Part shown: piece by piece, positions 44,581 through 53,424 of the stretch
How the letters are laid out: each line of letters opens with the position of its first letter
Numbering within the stretch: position 1 is the stretch's first letter
Assembly (NCBI GenBank): GCA_016219185.1
Contig: JACRBZ010000073.1
Coordinates: 36,180 to 100,179, forward strand
Length of the DNA stretch: 64,000 nucleotides
Reading direction: 5' to 3'
DNA from: Deltaproteobacteria bacterium
GTDB lineage: Bacteria; Desulfobacterota; Desulfobacteria; Desulfobacterales; Desulfatirhabdiaceae
Notes under the pieces: model-generated
Seen by the model: only the letters and a program-made list of their open reading frames with translations
Databases searched by the model: none
What the model was told of the DNA's origin: nothing
Made by a program: the position numbers and the translations under genes

Positions 44581-44706
44581 TTACCGATTGCCTCCGATCA
44601 GGTTTTCCAGGGCTCCCGGCACAGAGCCTTGTTTGGAGCCGTCCTCAAAAACAGTTTCTATCGGGCCCATCTGTTTAACGTTGTAACTGAGATACCACTG
44701 GGACAT
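44581..44706 (-). CDS. Small protein with GYF-like start (41 aa)
   Basis: Too short for the ORF track. Minus-strand ATG 44706 is preceded by AAGGAGG seven bases away. The product starts MSQWYLSYNVKQMGPIETV, close to the opening strand of GYF_2 domains (WYxxxxGxxxGP), and ends GALENLIGGNR. It stops six bases before the tyrA ATG, so it is probably translated with tyrA. It could be a leader peptide, or a truncated GYF_2 protein. Confidence 0.6.
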   Translation of the reverse strand: MSQWYLSYNVKQMGPIETVFEDGSKQGSVPGALENLIGGNR

Positions 44707-45084
44707 ACTATCCTCCTTCAAATCCTTCCCATTTGAACGGACCCCGTCGATGAATTTATCCCCGTGAGGGATTCTCGATGAAATGCAGGCGTTTCCATTC
44801 AGTGCGCAACATGATATATTGACAACATTTTTTTTATCATACTACGTATTTATCGAATCTTAAAATAATTTCTTTACTATTTTACGTTAATTCGCATGTT
44901 AAACTTAAACCTATGGCGCGCACCGTGAGGCACTGACATTGCTGACCACTCGATACTCAGACAGCCGCATGGATGTACAAGAAAAGTCATTATGCTTTTG
45001 TTTATGATGCGGCTTTCACCAACTTCAAAATAAAGAAATAATCCGATCTGGTAGTTGGGGGATTCTTTTGAAAGTGGGGTTAGA
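44707..45084. other. 378-bp intergenic region
   Basis: Divergent promoter region between the small gene/tyrA and the secreted-protein gene. It contains a long AT-rich stretch around 44820-44910. I see no structured RNA, repeat copy or gene in it. Confidence 0.4.
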
Positions 45085-45672
45085 ATGAAAAAAATATTTA
45101 CATTTGTACCGCTTATTGTTTTGGGGTTAACCCTTTTGTCAGAGGTTGTTATTGATGTGGCTTCAGCTTTTGATTATGAACATCCCGAGCAATTAAGCAC
45201 AGGGGATTGCTGGGTTACCTTATCTGATGGCAGGATGGTAATCCGTAGCGGACGGGAGTGTCCCAGACCTCAGCCGAAAGCAGAGGCGCCTCAGGCGGTT
45301 TCAGAGCCTTTCTGGAACAATACCGGCGGCAGTTCATTCGGAGATTCCTACGACAGCCCTTATGGCGGCCAAAAGGGCTCATGGCAAACATCTGCGGCGG
45401 GGGTTATTGCCGGAAATGGCAATGCCGCTATCAGTTCTACGACTGAAATTCCTTTGGACTCGAGCTACCCTTACTCACATTCTTACGGCCAGCACTATAA
45501 AGGCGGGTATCACGGACGTGATGATTATAATCGAAGTCTGGATAATGCCGGGTTTAAGAATGGGTACCCTGTTCATCCTGAAATTCCCTCTCTGCCGGCA
45601 GACCAGAGGATTTTTCAAGAGATGCATAAAAACTTATATCCTGGATTGAATAACAAAACAAATGGACCTTGA
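45085..45672 (+). CDS. Hypothetical secreted protein
   Basis: A 195-residue protein beginning at ATG 45085 with a signal peptide (KKIFTFVPLIVLGLTLLSEV...ASA). The mature part has a short conserved-looking region with two cysteines (STGDCWVTLSDGRMVIRSGR, ECPRP) and a Gly/Ser/Tyr-rich low-complexity stretch (YDSPYGGQKGSW; YPYSHSYGQHYKGGYHGRDD). I do not recognise a family. The composition suggests a surface or periplasmic, possibly disordered, protein. It stands alone on the plus strand. Confidence 0.65.
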   Translation: MKKIFTFVPLIVLGLTLLSEVVIDVASAFDYEHPEQLSTGDCWVTLSDGRMVIRSGRECPRPQPKAEAPQAVSEPFWNNTGGSSFGDSYDSPYGGQKGSWQTSAAGVIAGNGNAAISSTTEIPLDSSYPYSHSYGQHYKGGYHGRDDYNRSLDNAGFKNGYPVHPEIPSLPADQRIFQEMHKNLYPGLNNKTNGP

Positions 45673-45850
45673 AAAGCCTGCATTCCGTTAAATAAACATT
45701 CCCAAAAAAATGAGGGTATAAAGGGAAGTGGCAAAACAAATGGATGATAATATCTGTGTTTTCATTCTCTGATGCCTCCTGTTTTGGGTGTTATCGACGT
45801 TCAAACTCTTTGGCGAAGATAAAATGGGTTTGTCATCATGGCGGCATGAT

Positions 45851-45900
45851 ATATTAAGACTTAATATTATGTCAATAGAAAAATTAATAAAATATTAATT
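45851..45900. promoter_or_regulatory. Two palindromic operator-like sites upstream of the S24 repressor
   Basis: ATATTAAG-A-CTTAATAT (45851-45867) and AATTAATA-AAA-TATTAATT (45882-45900) are perfect 8-base inverted repeats sharing the TTAATA/TATTAA half-site, 15 bases apart and about 40 bases before the repressor start. They are likely autoregulatory operators. Confidence 0.6.
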
Positions 45901-45942
45901 TATTTTTGTTGGCATTTGCAGGATAACTTGTTAAAAAAAGAT

Positions 45943-46704
45943 ATGGAATCTCCGATCAAACTTTATGAATATTTTTGGCAGGCCCTGAATGATTATGCTT
46001 CATCAAAGGGCTATGGCGTTCAGCGCAATATTGCCGTGCAGGCCGGCGTGACAGAGGCCTTCATCAGTCAGATCATGGCGGGAACAAACAAGGCGTCCGC
46101 CCGAACACAAGCCGCCATTGCCAGGGCCTGCGGCTTCCATACTCTGGAAGACATGTTGCAGGCAGGTAAATCCATCCGGATTAAATCCACAGCGCCCGAG
46201 ACGGAACATAACCTGATCATTCAGGTCCATTCTCAATCCGAAAAAAATCTTTTAAACGGCAGTATCGATGATTACCGGGGCATTCCCCTGTACGTGTCCG
46301 GCAGGCTGGCCGCCGGTGCAAATGGGATGGCTTTTGATCCTTATGAGCCGCCTGCTTCGATGGTTGTCATCTATAAACCGGAGATACAGGGAAGCGCCAG
46401 GCACAACCTGGCAGCGCTAAAGGTCGGCGGAGACTCAATGGCACCGACCATTCCCCGGGGCGCTATCGTGGTCGTGGATCTGTCCGACAAGGAACAGATT
46501 GATGGCAGGATATTCGTTGTGAACGTTCCGGATGGCGGAATCGACATGGCAGCCGTCAAAAGGGTCCGGCGCTGGGAAAAAGGAATGGGGTTTGTCCTGA
46601 TCAGCGACAATGCCGGTTACCCGCCGGACATCTCCATCTTGGAATGGCATCGGCTCTGTGTTGGCAGGGTCGTATGGATGAGCAAGGATGTGAGACAGGC
46701 CTGA
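45943..46704 (+). CDS. XRE-type repressor with S24 (LexA/CI-like) peptidase domain
   Basis: The N-terminal helix-turn-helix spans about residues 10-65 (QRNIAVQAGVTEAFISQIMA, ARTQAAIARACG). The C-terminal S24 domain has the catalytic Ser in KVGGDSMAPTIPRG and the Lys in DMAAVKRVRR, with a possible Ala-Gly cleavage site in SGRLAAGANG. Proteins of this kind are cleaved after RecA activation or act as stress-responsive repressors. The ORF opens at TTG 45916; ATG 45943 gives a better N terminus. It is not near phage genes, so a host regulator or a prophage remnant are both possible. Confidence 0.85.
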   Translation: MESPIKLYEYFWQALNDYASSKGYGVQRNIAVQAGVTEAFISQIMAGTNKASARTQAAIARACGFHTLEDMLQAGKSIRIKSTAPETEHNLIIQVHSQSEKNLLNGSIDDYRGIPLYVSGRLAAGANGMAFDPYEPPASMVVIYKPEIQGSARHNLAALKVGGDSMAPTIPRGAIVVVDLSDKEQIDGRIFVVNVPDGGIDMAAVKRVRRWEKGMGFVLISDNAGYPPDISILEWHRLCVGRVVWMSKDVRQA

Positions 46705-46727
46705 ACAGATAATCCTGTTGTTTATGC

Positions 46728-46772
46728 TTGACAGGGGGGTGAATTTTTTCTATTAATCCATCAAATGATGGA
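46728..46772 (+). promoter_or_regulatory. tetR promoter with overlapping operator palindrome
   Basis: TTGACA (46728-46733), 17-base spacer, TATTAA (46751-46756). Directly downstream TCCATCA-AA-TGATGGA (46757-46772) is a perfect inverted repeat placed to block initiation, and a TGATGGA half-site recurs near 46793. This suggests autorepression by the TetR protein. Confidence 0.75.
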
Positions 46773-46831
46773 AACACTTATTGGTATAATAATGATGGAA
46801 ATGTATGCTGGAATGAAAGGATGCGTGCGAT

Positions 46832-47452
46832 ATGCCGTCTCGTCTTGAAAAAGCGCGCCAGGATCCGGCTTCCATGAAAGCCCGGATTCTGGCGTCAGCC
46901 CGAAGAAAATTCGGGGAATATGGGTATGGCGCAACTACCACCCGCATGATTGCCAAGGACGTGGGGATTGATATCTCCACGCTGTATTACCACTGGGGCG
47001 AAAAACAGGATCTTTACGAGGCGGTGATCATGGATATTACCGATGAGATCCGTGATCAATTTCAGGAAGTTGAGCGAAAAGTCAAAGGGAAATCCGTTTC
47101 CATTCGTCTTGAGATCGCCATTGATGTGATGTGTGATTATCTGTTTACGCATCCGGAGGTGTCGAACCTGATTTTGTTCGGGTATTTCAACAAGGACCGG
47201 CACGGGGTGACGCTTCACGTCAAGATGGCGGAATACGTGTCCATCATTGCCGTGGCCATGGGTCTGGCTGAGAATAAGCAGCACATCTCGGTTCAGGCAA
47301 AAACCAGGATTCTGGCCGTATGGAATTCCGTGCTGAATTTTATTTCCGGGGAAAATTTTTTCCGGCCCATGCTGGATGTTGAGCGGGATCAGTATCTGGC
47401 TGTGGTCAAAGAAACCCTGAAATTCATTCTTGTCCCGGCGTTCTCCAAATAA
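46832..47452 (+). CDS. TetR/AcrR family regulator
   Basis: The N-terminal TetR DNA-binding domain is clear: ILASARRKFGEYGYGATTTR, MIAKDVGIDISTLYYHWGEK. The C-terminal ligand-binding domain (residues 75-206) is helical and not specific. TetR regulators next to acyl-CoA oxidation genes commonly sense acyl-CoA esters, which is the likely effector type here. It precedes the oxidation operon by 139 bases on the same strand and has its own promoter with operator. A weak hairpin with a T-rich tail follows the gene. Confidence 0.9.
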   Translation: MPSRLEKARQDPASMKARILASARRKFGEYGYGATTTRMIAKDVGIDISTLYYHWGEKQDLYEAVIMDITDEIRDQFQEVERKVKGKSVSIRLEIAIDVMCDYLFTHPEVSNLILFGYFNKDRHGVTLHVKMAEYVSIIAVAMGLAENKQHISVQAKTRILAVWNSVLNFISGENFFRPMLDVERDQYLAVVKETLKFILVPAFSK

Positions 47453-47591
47453 CCTCCATGCTTTTGCGGGCACAAAGAAGCATAAGAGACTTCCCTCCCT
47501 TTCCAAAGGGGGAGATCAAAGGATTTTATCTTTTTTATAATGGTTTGATATTTAAGATATTCTTGGACTTTCACATAAAGGAGGGTAAAAA

Positions 47592-49739
47592 ATGGCGTTA
47601 AATCTGGAGGCGGTGGGAAAACCCATTGGCCCTGTCAGCAAGGATTACACCTGGAAAGACGTGGTTTTGTATGCCCTTGGGGTGGGATCAGGCTCTTCGG
47701 AACTCGAATACTGTTATGAAAACAAGCTAAAAGTATTGCCGAGTTTCTCCATTGCGGCCATTTTTGATTTCCTGGCCCATATTGGCGTCACCTCCAATGT
47801 CAATCTGGCCGGAATCCTTCACGGGGAGCAGCGCCTGATCTTTCACCGTCCCATTCCCACCGAAGGGAAGCTGACCACCTGGGGAAAGATCACCCACTAC
47901 TATGACAAGGGCGCTGAAAAAGGCGCCCTTGTGGTTGCGGAAAGCGACACGTATCATTCCAATGGCCAGAAGCTCTTTACCAGCATCATGACCATATTTT
48001 CACGACTTGACGGCGGATTCGGCGGTGAAAACGCGCCCAGGGAAAATATCGTGTTTCCGGACCGGGAACCGGATTTCATCGTGGATGCGCACCCTTCAGA
48101 AAACCAGCCCCTTATTTACCGTCTTTCCGGCGATATTTTCGACCTTCACGTGGATCCGGATTTTGCCAGAATGGCAGGATTTGAAAAACCCATCATGCAC
48201 GGACTTTGCACCCACGGGTATGCGTGCCGGGCCCTGATTCAAAGCCTGGTTCCGGGAGCGCCTGAAAAAGTCAGGCGCATGGACTGCCGGTTTAGCAAGA
48301 CCCTTTATCCCGGAATTCCCGTTCAGACCCTGATCTGGAAAACCGACGAGGGAAAGGCCGTGTGGCGGACCTTGAATGCCCAGACAGGGGCTGTGGTCAT
48401 GGATAACGGGGTATTTGAATATGGCGAGGTGCCGGAGGAAAGCATCCGGCCGGAGGAGAATATCCGATTTGACGGCCGGGTTGCGGTCATTACCGGGGCC
48501 GGGGCAGGGCTTGGCCGGGTCTATGCCCTGGAGCTGGCCAGACGCGGGGCAAAAGTGGTGGTCAATGACCTGGGCAGTGCCCGGGATGGCTCGGGCCAGG
48601 GCTCATCCGCTCCGGCGGATCAGGTGGTCCGGGAAATCCAGGACCTCGGGGGAGAGGCTGTTGCCAACTACGACAACGTGGCCACGCCCGAAGGCGGCAA
48701 GGCAATCATTCAAACTGCTCTGGATGCCTTTGGAACCGTTGACATCCTGATCAACAATGCCGGCATCCTGCGGGACAAAAGCATTCTTAAAATGGAGCCG
48801 GAAAACTGGCAGGCGGTCATGGATGTGCATTTGAACGGGGCATATCACGTTTCCCGGCCCGCTTTTGAGGTGATGAGGGAAAAAGGCTATGGCCGGATCC
48901 TGATGACCACGTCCGCTGCCGGTCTTTACGGCAATTTCGGCCAGACCAATTACGCCGCTGCCAAAATGGGGCTCGTTGGCCTGATGAACACCCTGAAGCT
49001 GGAAGGGGGAAAATACAATATCAAGGTCAATACCATCGCTCCCCTGGCTGCCTCCCGGCTTACCGAGGATGTCACGCCGCCCGAGCTGTTTCAAAAGATG
49101 AAACCCGAATTCGTGGCGCCGCTGGCCCTTTACCTGTGTTCGGAAATGTGTCCGGTCAGCGGATCCATTTATAATGCCGGCATGGGCTTTTTTAACCGGG
49201 CAGCGGTGGTGACCGGTCCGGGGATGACCCTGGGGAACGCAAAAACCTTTCCCACCGTCGAAGATATCATTGCCAACATCGAAGCCATATCCACGCTCGA
49301 AGGGGGAAAGGAATATCTCCATCTCAACGACCAGGTCGGGGATGCCTGCTCGGCCCTGCTGACCCCGCAGAAAGCCATTGGCCCGAAATCCGCTCATAAA
49401 GAGGCTGCCAAAGGGTTTGAAACCGCATCCGCCGTGTTTGAAGCCATGCCGGCCGCATTCAAACCCGATGCCGCATCCGGCGTGAATGTGGTTTTTCAGT
49501 ATATCATTTCCGGGGCAAATGGCGGGGACTGGTCCTGCACCATCCGGGATCAGTCCTGCGTGGTTGCCCCGGGACGGCACGATGCGCCGACCTGCACCCT
49601 TAAAATTGCCGATGCGGATTTTCTGGACATGATGAACGGCAAGCTTAAACCCATGCAGGCCTATACTTCAGGCAAGCTCAAGATCGAAGGCGATATCATG
49701 AAATCGCAGTTGATCGAAAAACTCTTTGCGATGAGATAA
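47592..49739 (+). CDS. Multifunctional beta-oxidation protein: MaoC hydratase - SDR - SCP2
   Basis: Residues 1-290 are a two-hot-dog MaoC/hydratase-2 region; the active segment is SGDIFDLHVDPDFARMAGFE with Asp and His present. Residues about 295-565 are a short-chain dehydrogenase (ITGAGAGLGRVYALELARRG, NNAGILRD, YAAAK) for 3-hydroxyacyl-CoA oxidation. Residues about 610-715 resemble an SCP2 sterol-carrier domain. The same three modules, in another order, make up eukaryotic peroxisomal MFE-2. ATG 47592 has AGGAGGG upstream. It opens a five-gene operon for acyl-CoA degradation. Confidence 0.9.
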   Translation: MALNLEAVGKPIGPVSKDYTWKDVVLYALGVGSGSSELEYCYENKLKVLPSFSIAAIFDFLAHIGVTSNVNLAGILHGEQRLIFHRPIPTEGKLTTWGKITHYYDKGAEKGALVVAESDTYHSNGQKLFTSIMTIFSRLDGGFGGENAPRENIVFPDREPDFIVDAHPSENQPLIYRLSGDIFDLHVDPDFARMAGFEKPIMHGLCTHGYACRALIQSLVPGAPEKVRRMDCRFSKTLYPGIPVQTLIWKTDEGKAVWRTLNAQTGAVVMDNGVFEYGEVPEESIRPEENIRFDGRVAVITGAGAGLGRVYALELARRGAKVVVNDLGSARDGSGQGSSAPADQVVREIQDLGGEAVANYDNVATPEGGKAIIQTALDAFGTVDILINNAGILRDKSILKMEPENWQAVMDVHLNGAYHVSRPAFEVMREKGYGRILMTTSAAGLYGNFGQTNYAAAKMGLVGLMNTLKLEGGKYNIKVNTIAPLAASRLTEDVTPPELFQKMKPEFVAPLALYLCSEMCPVSGSIYNAGMGFFNRAAVVTGPGMTLGNAKTFPTVEDIIANIEAISTLEGGKEYLHLNDQVGDACSALLTPQKAIGPKSAHKEAAKGFETASAVFEAMPAAFKPDAASGVNVVFQYIISGANGGDWSCTIRDQSCVVAPGRHDAPTCTLKIADADFLDMMNGKLKPMQAYTSGKLKIEGDIMKSQLIEKLFAMR

Positions 49740-49773
49740 CGGGAGAAAACCCGTTAATTCGAATGGGGGAAAT

Positions 49774-52140
49774 ATGATCGGAATTACATCTTACGGCGCT
49801 TATATTCCGCGCCTTCGACTGGATCGAATGTCTATTTTTCAGGCAATGGGCTGGTTTGCACCGGCCATTGCGATGGTGGCTCAGGGAGAGCGCTCCATGT
49901 GCAACTGGGATGAAGACGCCGTCACCCTGGCGGTGGAGGCCTGCCGGGACTGTCTGAAAGGACAGGACAAAAAAGTCCTGGATGCCGTTTATCTGGCGTC
50001 CACCACCCTGCCTTTCAGCGACCGGCAGAATGCCGGCATCGTGGCAGCGGCCCTGAATCTTCCCAAAAGCCTCATGACCCTTGATATGACGGCCTCGCAA
50101 AAAGCCGGAACCAGCGCGCTGATTACCGCGCTGGAAGCCATTCGTGGCGGCGGAAAGCATCATATTCTGGTTGCCGCCTCGGATCGCCGGGAAACCCGGG
50201 CAGCCTATTTTTATGAAATGTGGTTCGGAGACGGGGCCGCTGCCCTTGCTGTCGGCGACAGGGATGTCATTGCCGAATTCAAGGGCTCGTATTCCGTGTC
50301 CTGCGATTTCGTGGATCATTACCGGGGCGCCGGCCATGCCTTCGATTACGTGTGGGAAGAACGCTGGGCCAGGGATGAAGGCTATTCCAGGATCATCCCG
50401 GAGGCTGTCAACGGCCTGCTGCAGCAGCTCGGGATCACCATTTCCGATGTGGATCGGCTCGTCTTCCCCTGCGTGTTCAAAGCCGAGCACCGCAACATCG
50501 CCAAAATCCTGGGCGCATCCCCGGATATACTCGGCGATACCCTGCATGAGGCCTGCGGGGAGACCGGCGCGGCTCACAGTCTGCTCATGCTGACCGCAGC
50601 CCTCGAGAGCGCCAAACCCGGCGACCGGATACTGGCAGCCGGGTTCGGGCAGGGATGCGATGCCCTGTATTTTGTGGTGACCGATAACATTACCCGTCTT
50701 TCACAAAGAAACGGCGTCAAGGGCAACCTCTCCAACAAGAAATCCATTGATAATTACCCGAAATTTTTAAAATTCAGAAATCTGATTCAGACTGAAACGG
50801 GGATCCGGGCCGAAGCCCCGAACCAGACGGCCATGACCGCGCTGTGGCGCAAGAACAAGATGATTCTTGGCCTTGTGGGCGGAAAATGCCGGGCCTGCGG
50901 CACCCCGCAGTTTCCGAAAATGGATATTTGCGTCAATCCGGCCTGTAATGCGTCCCATACCCAGGAAGATTATGAATTTTCGGAACTTCCGGCAATTGTC
51001 AAAACCTTTACCAGCGACCTTCTGGCCGTGTCCGTGGATCCGCCGGCCAAATACGGTATGATCCAGTTTGAAGCCGGCGGCAGATTCATGGCGGATTTTA
51101 CGGACTGCGACATGGAAGACCTTGCGGTCGGCCTTCCCATGAAAATGATGTTTAGAAAGCGCGGAGAAGATAAAGTCCGGGGGTTTGTCAATTATTTCTG
51201 GAAGGCTGTCCCGATTCCCGGGGCCAGGGAGGCCATGAACCGCATCTCTTTCAAGGATCGCGTGGCCATCATTACCGGGGCAGGGGCGGGCCTCGGGAGG
51301 GCCTATGCCCTGGAACTGGCCCGTCGCGGGGCAAAGCTTGTGATCAATGATTTCGGCGGCTCCCGGGATGGCTCCGGAACTGGCGAATCCTCTCCCGCGG
51401 ATCGGGTGGTTCAGGAAATAAAAGCCCTGGGCGCAGAAGCCGTGGCCAATTACGACAATGTCGCCACCCCGGACGGGGGTGAGAGAATCGTCCAGACCGC
51501 GCTCAGCGCCTTTGGCCGCGTGGATATTCTGATCAACAACGCCGGAATTCTGCGGGACAAGAGTTTTGCCCGGATGGAACCGGACAACTGGAATGCGGTT
51601 CTGGCCGTTCACTTGAACGGGGCTTACCATGTGACGCGCCCGGCTTTTCAGGCCATGAAGGATGCCGGGTACGGCCGGATTCTCATGACCACATCGGCCG
51701 CAGGGCTCTACGGCAATTTCGGCCAGACCAATTATTCCGCGGCCAAAATGGCCCTGGTCGGATTCATGAACGCTTTAAAACAGGAAGGTCTGAAATATAA
51801 CATACATGTTAACACCATTGCGCCCCTGGCGGCATCCCGCCTGACGGAAGACGTGATGCCGCCGGAGATCTTCGAGCGCTCGCAGCCGGAGCTGGTGGTG
51901 CCGATGGCGCTTTATCTATGCAGTGAAACGTGCGGGGAAACCGGAGCCATCTTCAATGCCGGCATGGGGTATTACAGCCGGGCCGCCATTTTGACTGGGC
52001 CGGGCGTGCAGCTCTCGGACGGCGACAATCCCCCGACCCCGGAGCAGATTCATCGGAACTGGGACGCCATTAATCATCTGACCGGCGCCAGGGAAACTTC
52101 CAATCTGACGGAAGCGTTGATGGCCATGATGAATCCGTGA
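49774..52140 (+). CDS. HMG-CoA-synthase-like - DUF35 - SDR triple fusion
   Basis: Residues 1-330 follow the thiolase-fold HMG-CoA synthase pattern (IGITSYGAYIPRLRLDR, GDGAAALAVGD, AHSLLMLTAALESAKPGDRI). The nucleophile position, Cys in the archaeal CKAGT motif, reads S-Q109-KAGT here. Residues about 360-480 are a DUF35 domain with a zinc ribbon (CRACG...CVNPAC) and OB fold. Residues about 493-788 are an SDR domain nearly identical in pattern to the one in the preceding gene. In archaea HMGCS and DUF35 form a complex with thiolase; a thiolase gene follows here. The exact reaction is unknown. Confidence 0.85.
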   Translation: MIGITSYGAYIPRLRLDRMSIFQAMGWFAPAIAMVAQGERSMCNWDEDAVTLAVEACRDCLKGQDKKVLDAVYLASTTLPFSDRQNAGIVAAALNLPKSLMTLDMTASQKAGTSALITALEAIRGGGKHHILVAASDRRETRAAYFYEMWFGDGAAALAVGDRDVIAEFKGSYSVSCDFVDHYRGAGHAFDYVWEERWARDEGYSRIIPEAVNGLLQQLGITISDVDRLVFPCVFKAEHRNIAKILGASPDILGDTLHEACGETGAAHSLLMLTAALESAKPGDRILAAGFGQGCDALYFVVTDNITRLSQRNGVKGNLSNKKSIDNYPKFLKFRNLIQTETGIRAEAPNQTAMTALWRKNKMILGLVGGKCRACGTPQFPKMDICVNPACNASHTQEDYEFSELPAIVKTFTSDLLAVSVDPPAKYGMIQFEAGGRFMADFTDCDMEDLAVGLPMKMMFRKRGEDKVRGFVNYFWKAVPIPGAREAMNRISFKDRVAIITGAGAGLGRAYALELARRGAKLVINDFGGSRDGSGTGESSPADRVVQEIKALGAEAVANYDNVATPDGGERIVQTALSAFGRVDILINNAGILRDKSFARMEPDNWNAVLAVHLNGAYHVTRPAFQAMKDAGYGRILMTTSAAGLYGNFGQTNYSAAKMALVGFMNALKQEGLKYNIHVNTIAPLAASRLTEDVMPPEIFERSQPELVVPMALYLCSETCGETGAIFNAGMGYYSRAAILTGPGVQLSDGDNPPTPEQIHRNWDAINHLTGARETSNLTEALMAMMNP

Positions 52141-52215
52141 CCGGCAGCCATAACCAATCACGAAAGCCGGCCCGATGGCCGCTTTCATACAAATGACCGA
52201 GGAGGACGCCTTCCT

Positions 52216-53424
52216 ATGGCTACAGGAATCAAAGATAAAGTTGCAATCATCGGAATGGGATGCACCCGCTTTGGGGAACGCTGGGACAAGGGCGCCGAAG
52301 AGCTGATGGTGGAAGCCTTCGAAGAATGCCTGATCGATGCCGGCATTGAAAAAAAACAGATCGAGGCTGCCTGGTTTGGCACCTGCATGGAGGAAGTCAG
52401 TGTGGGGAAAAGCGCGATACCGCTTTCCACGACCCTGAGGCTTCCGTTCATCCCGGTGACGCGGGTGGAAAATTACTGTGCAACCGGGACCGAAGCCTTC
52501 CGGGGTGCCTGCTATGCCGTGGCTTCCGGAGCCTACGACATCTGCATGGCACTGGGGGTTGAAAAACTAAAGGACACGGGCTACGGCGGTCTTCCCAATT
52601 TCGGATCCAATGCCGGAACCCTGACCTGGCAGTGGTGGCCGAATCTGACGGCTCCGGGATCTTTTGCCCAGCTTGCCAGCGCCTATGCCGCAAAATACCG
52701 GATCAAGGATGCGGACCTGAAGCGCGCCATGGCCCATGTCTCGGTTAAGAGTCATGCCAACGGTGCGTTAAACCCCAAGGCCCATTTGCGAAAACCGGTT
52801 ACCGAAGCCCAGGTGATCAACTCTCCCATCATCGCCCACCCCCTGGGTCTGTTTGATTGCTGCGGGGTCAGTGACGGATCGGCCTGCGCCATTGTCACCA
52901 CTCCGGAAATTGCCGAAAAGTTAGGGAAAAAAGATTTTGTTACCGTCAAATCCATTCAACTGGCCCTTAGCAGCGGCGAGGAGGCCGGATTCAATGAATG
53001 GGACGGGGATCATTTCGCCACCACCACCCGGTGCAGCATCAAAGCCTATCAGGAAGCCGGCATCCGGCATCCCCGGGAAGAGATCAGCATGATGGAAGTT
53101 CATGACTGTTTTTCCATTACCGAGCTGGTGACCATGGAGGACCTTCATATTTCGGAAAGGGGCCAGGCCGTTACGGACATTATGGATGGGTTTTATGACC
53201 GGGACGGCAAAGTGCCCTGCCAGGTGGACGGCGGTCTCAAATGTTTCGGACACCCCATCGGCGCTTCCGGGATTCGCATGCTGTATGAAATGTATCTTCA
53301 GCTCCACGGACGGGCGGACAAACGGCAGCTTGAAAATCCCCGCTTCGGACTCACCCACAACCTGGGCGGGTTTCCGTTCCAGAATGTGTGCAGCATCTCC
53401 ATCATCGGCAAATATGAAAAATGA
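52216..53424 (+). CDS. Thiolase family protein (SCP2-thiolase type)
   Basis: A 402-residue thiolase. The nucleophilic Cys lies in VENYCATGTEAFRGACYAVA, with HDCFSITELV and the catalytic-His motif GHPIGASGIRM. The second catalytic Cys loop (CxG) of classical thiolases is not visible near the C terminus (THNLGGFP), as in SCP2-type thiolases that often need a DUF35 partner for cleavage or retro-aldol reactions. The upstream gene carries a DUF35 domain, so the two products probably form a complex. Good GAGGAGG ribosome site. The stop codon lies inside repeat copy C. Confidence 0.9.
   Translation: MATGIKDKVAIIGMGCTRFGERWDKGAEELMVEAFEECLIDAGIEKKQIEAAWFGTCMEEVSVGKSAIPLSTTLRLPFIPVTRVENYCATGTEAFRGACYAVASGAYDICMALGVEKLKDTGYGGLPNFGSNAGTLTWQWWPNLTAPGSFAQLASAYAAKYRIKDADLKRAMAHVSVKSHANGALNPKAHLRKPVTEAQVINSPIIAHPLGLFDCCGVSDGSACAIVTTPEIAEKLGKKDFVTVKSIQLALSSGEEAGFNEWDGDHFATTTRCSIKAYQEAGIRHPREEISMMEVHDCFSITELVTMEDLHISERGQAVTDIMDGFYDRDGKVPCQVDGGLKCFGHPIGASGIRMLYEMYLQLHGRADKRQLENPRFGLTHNLGGFPFQNVCSISIIGKYEK

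Noticed and set aside
48603-49580. 325-residue minus-strand ORF
   Set aside because: Antisense shadow of the SDR and SCP2 parts of the MaoC-SDR-SCP2 gene.
49696-50577. 293-residue minus-strand ORF
   Set aside because: Shadow of the HMGCS-like gene; His/Gly/Pro-rich composition typical of antisense frames.
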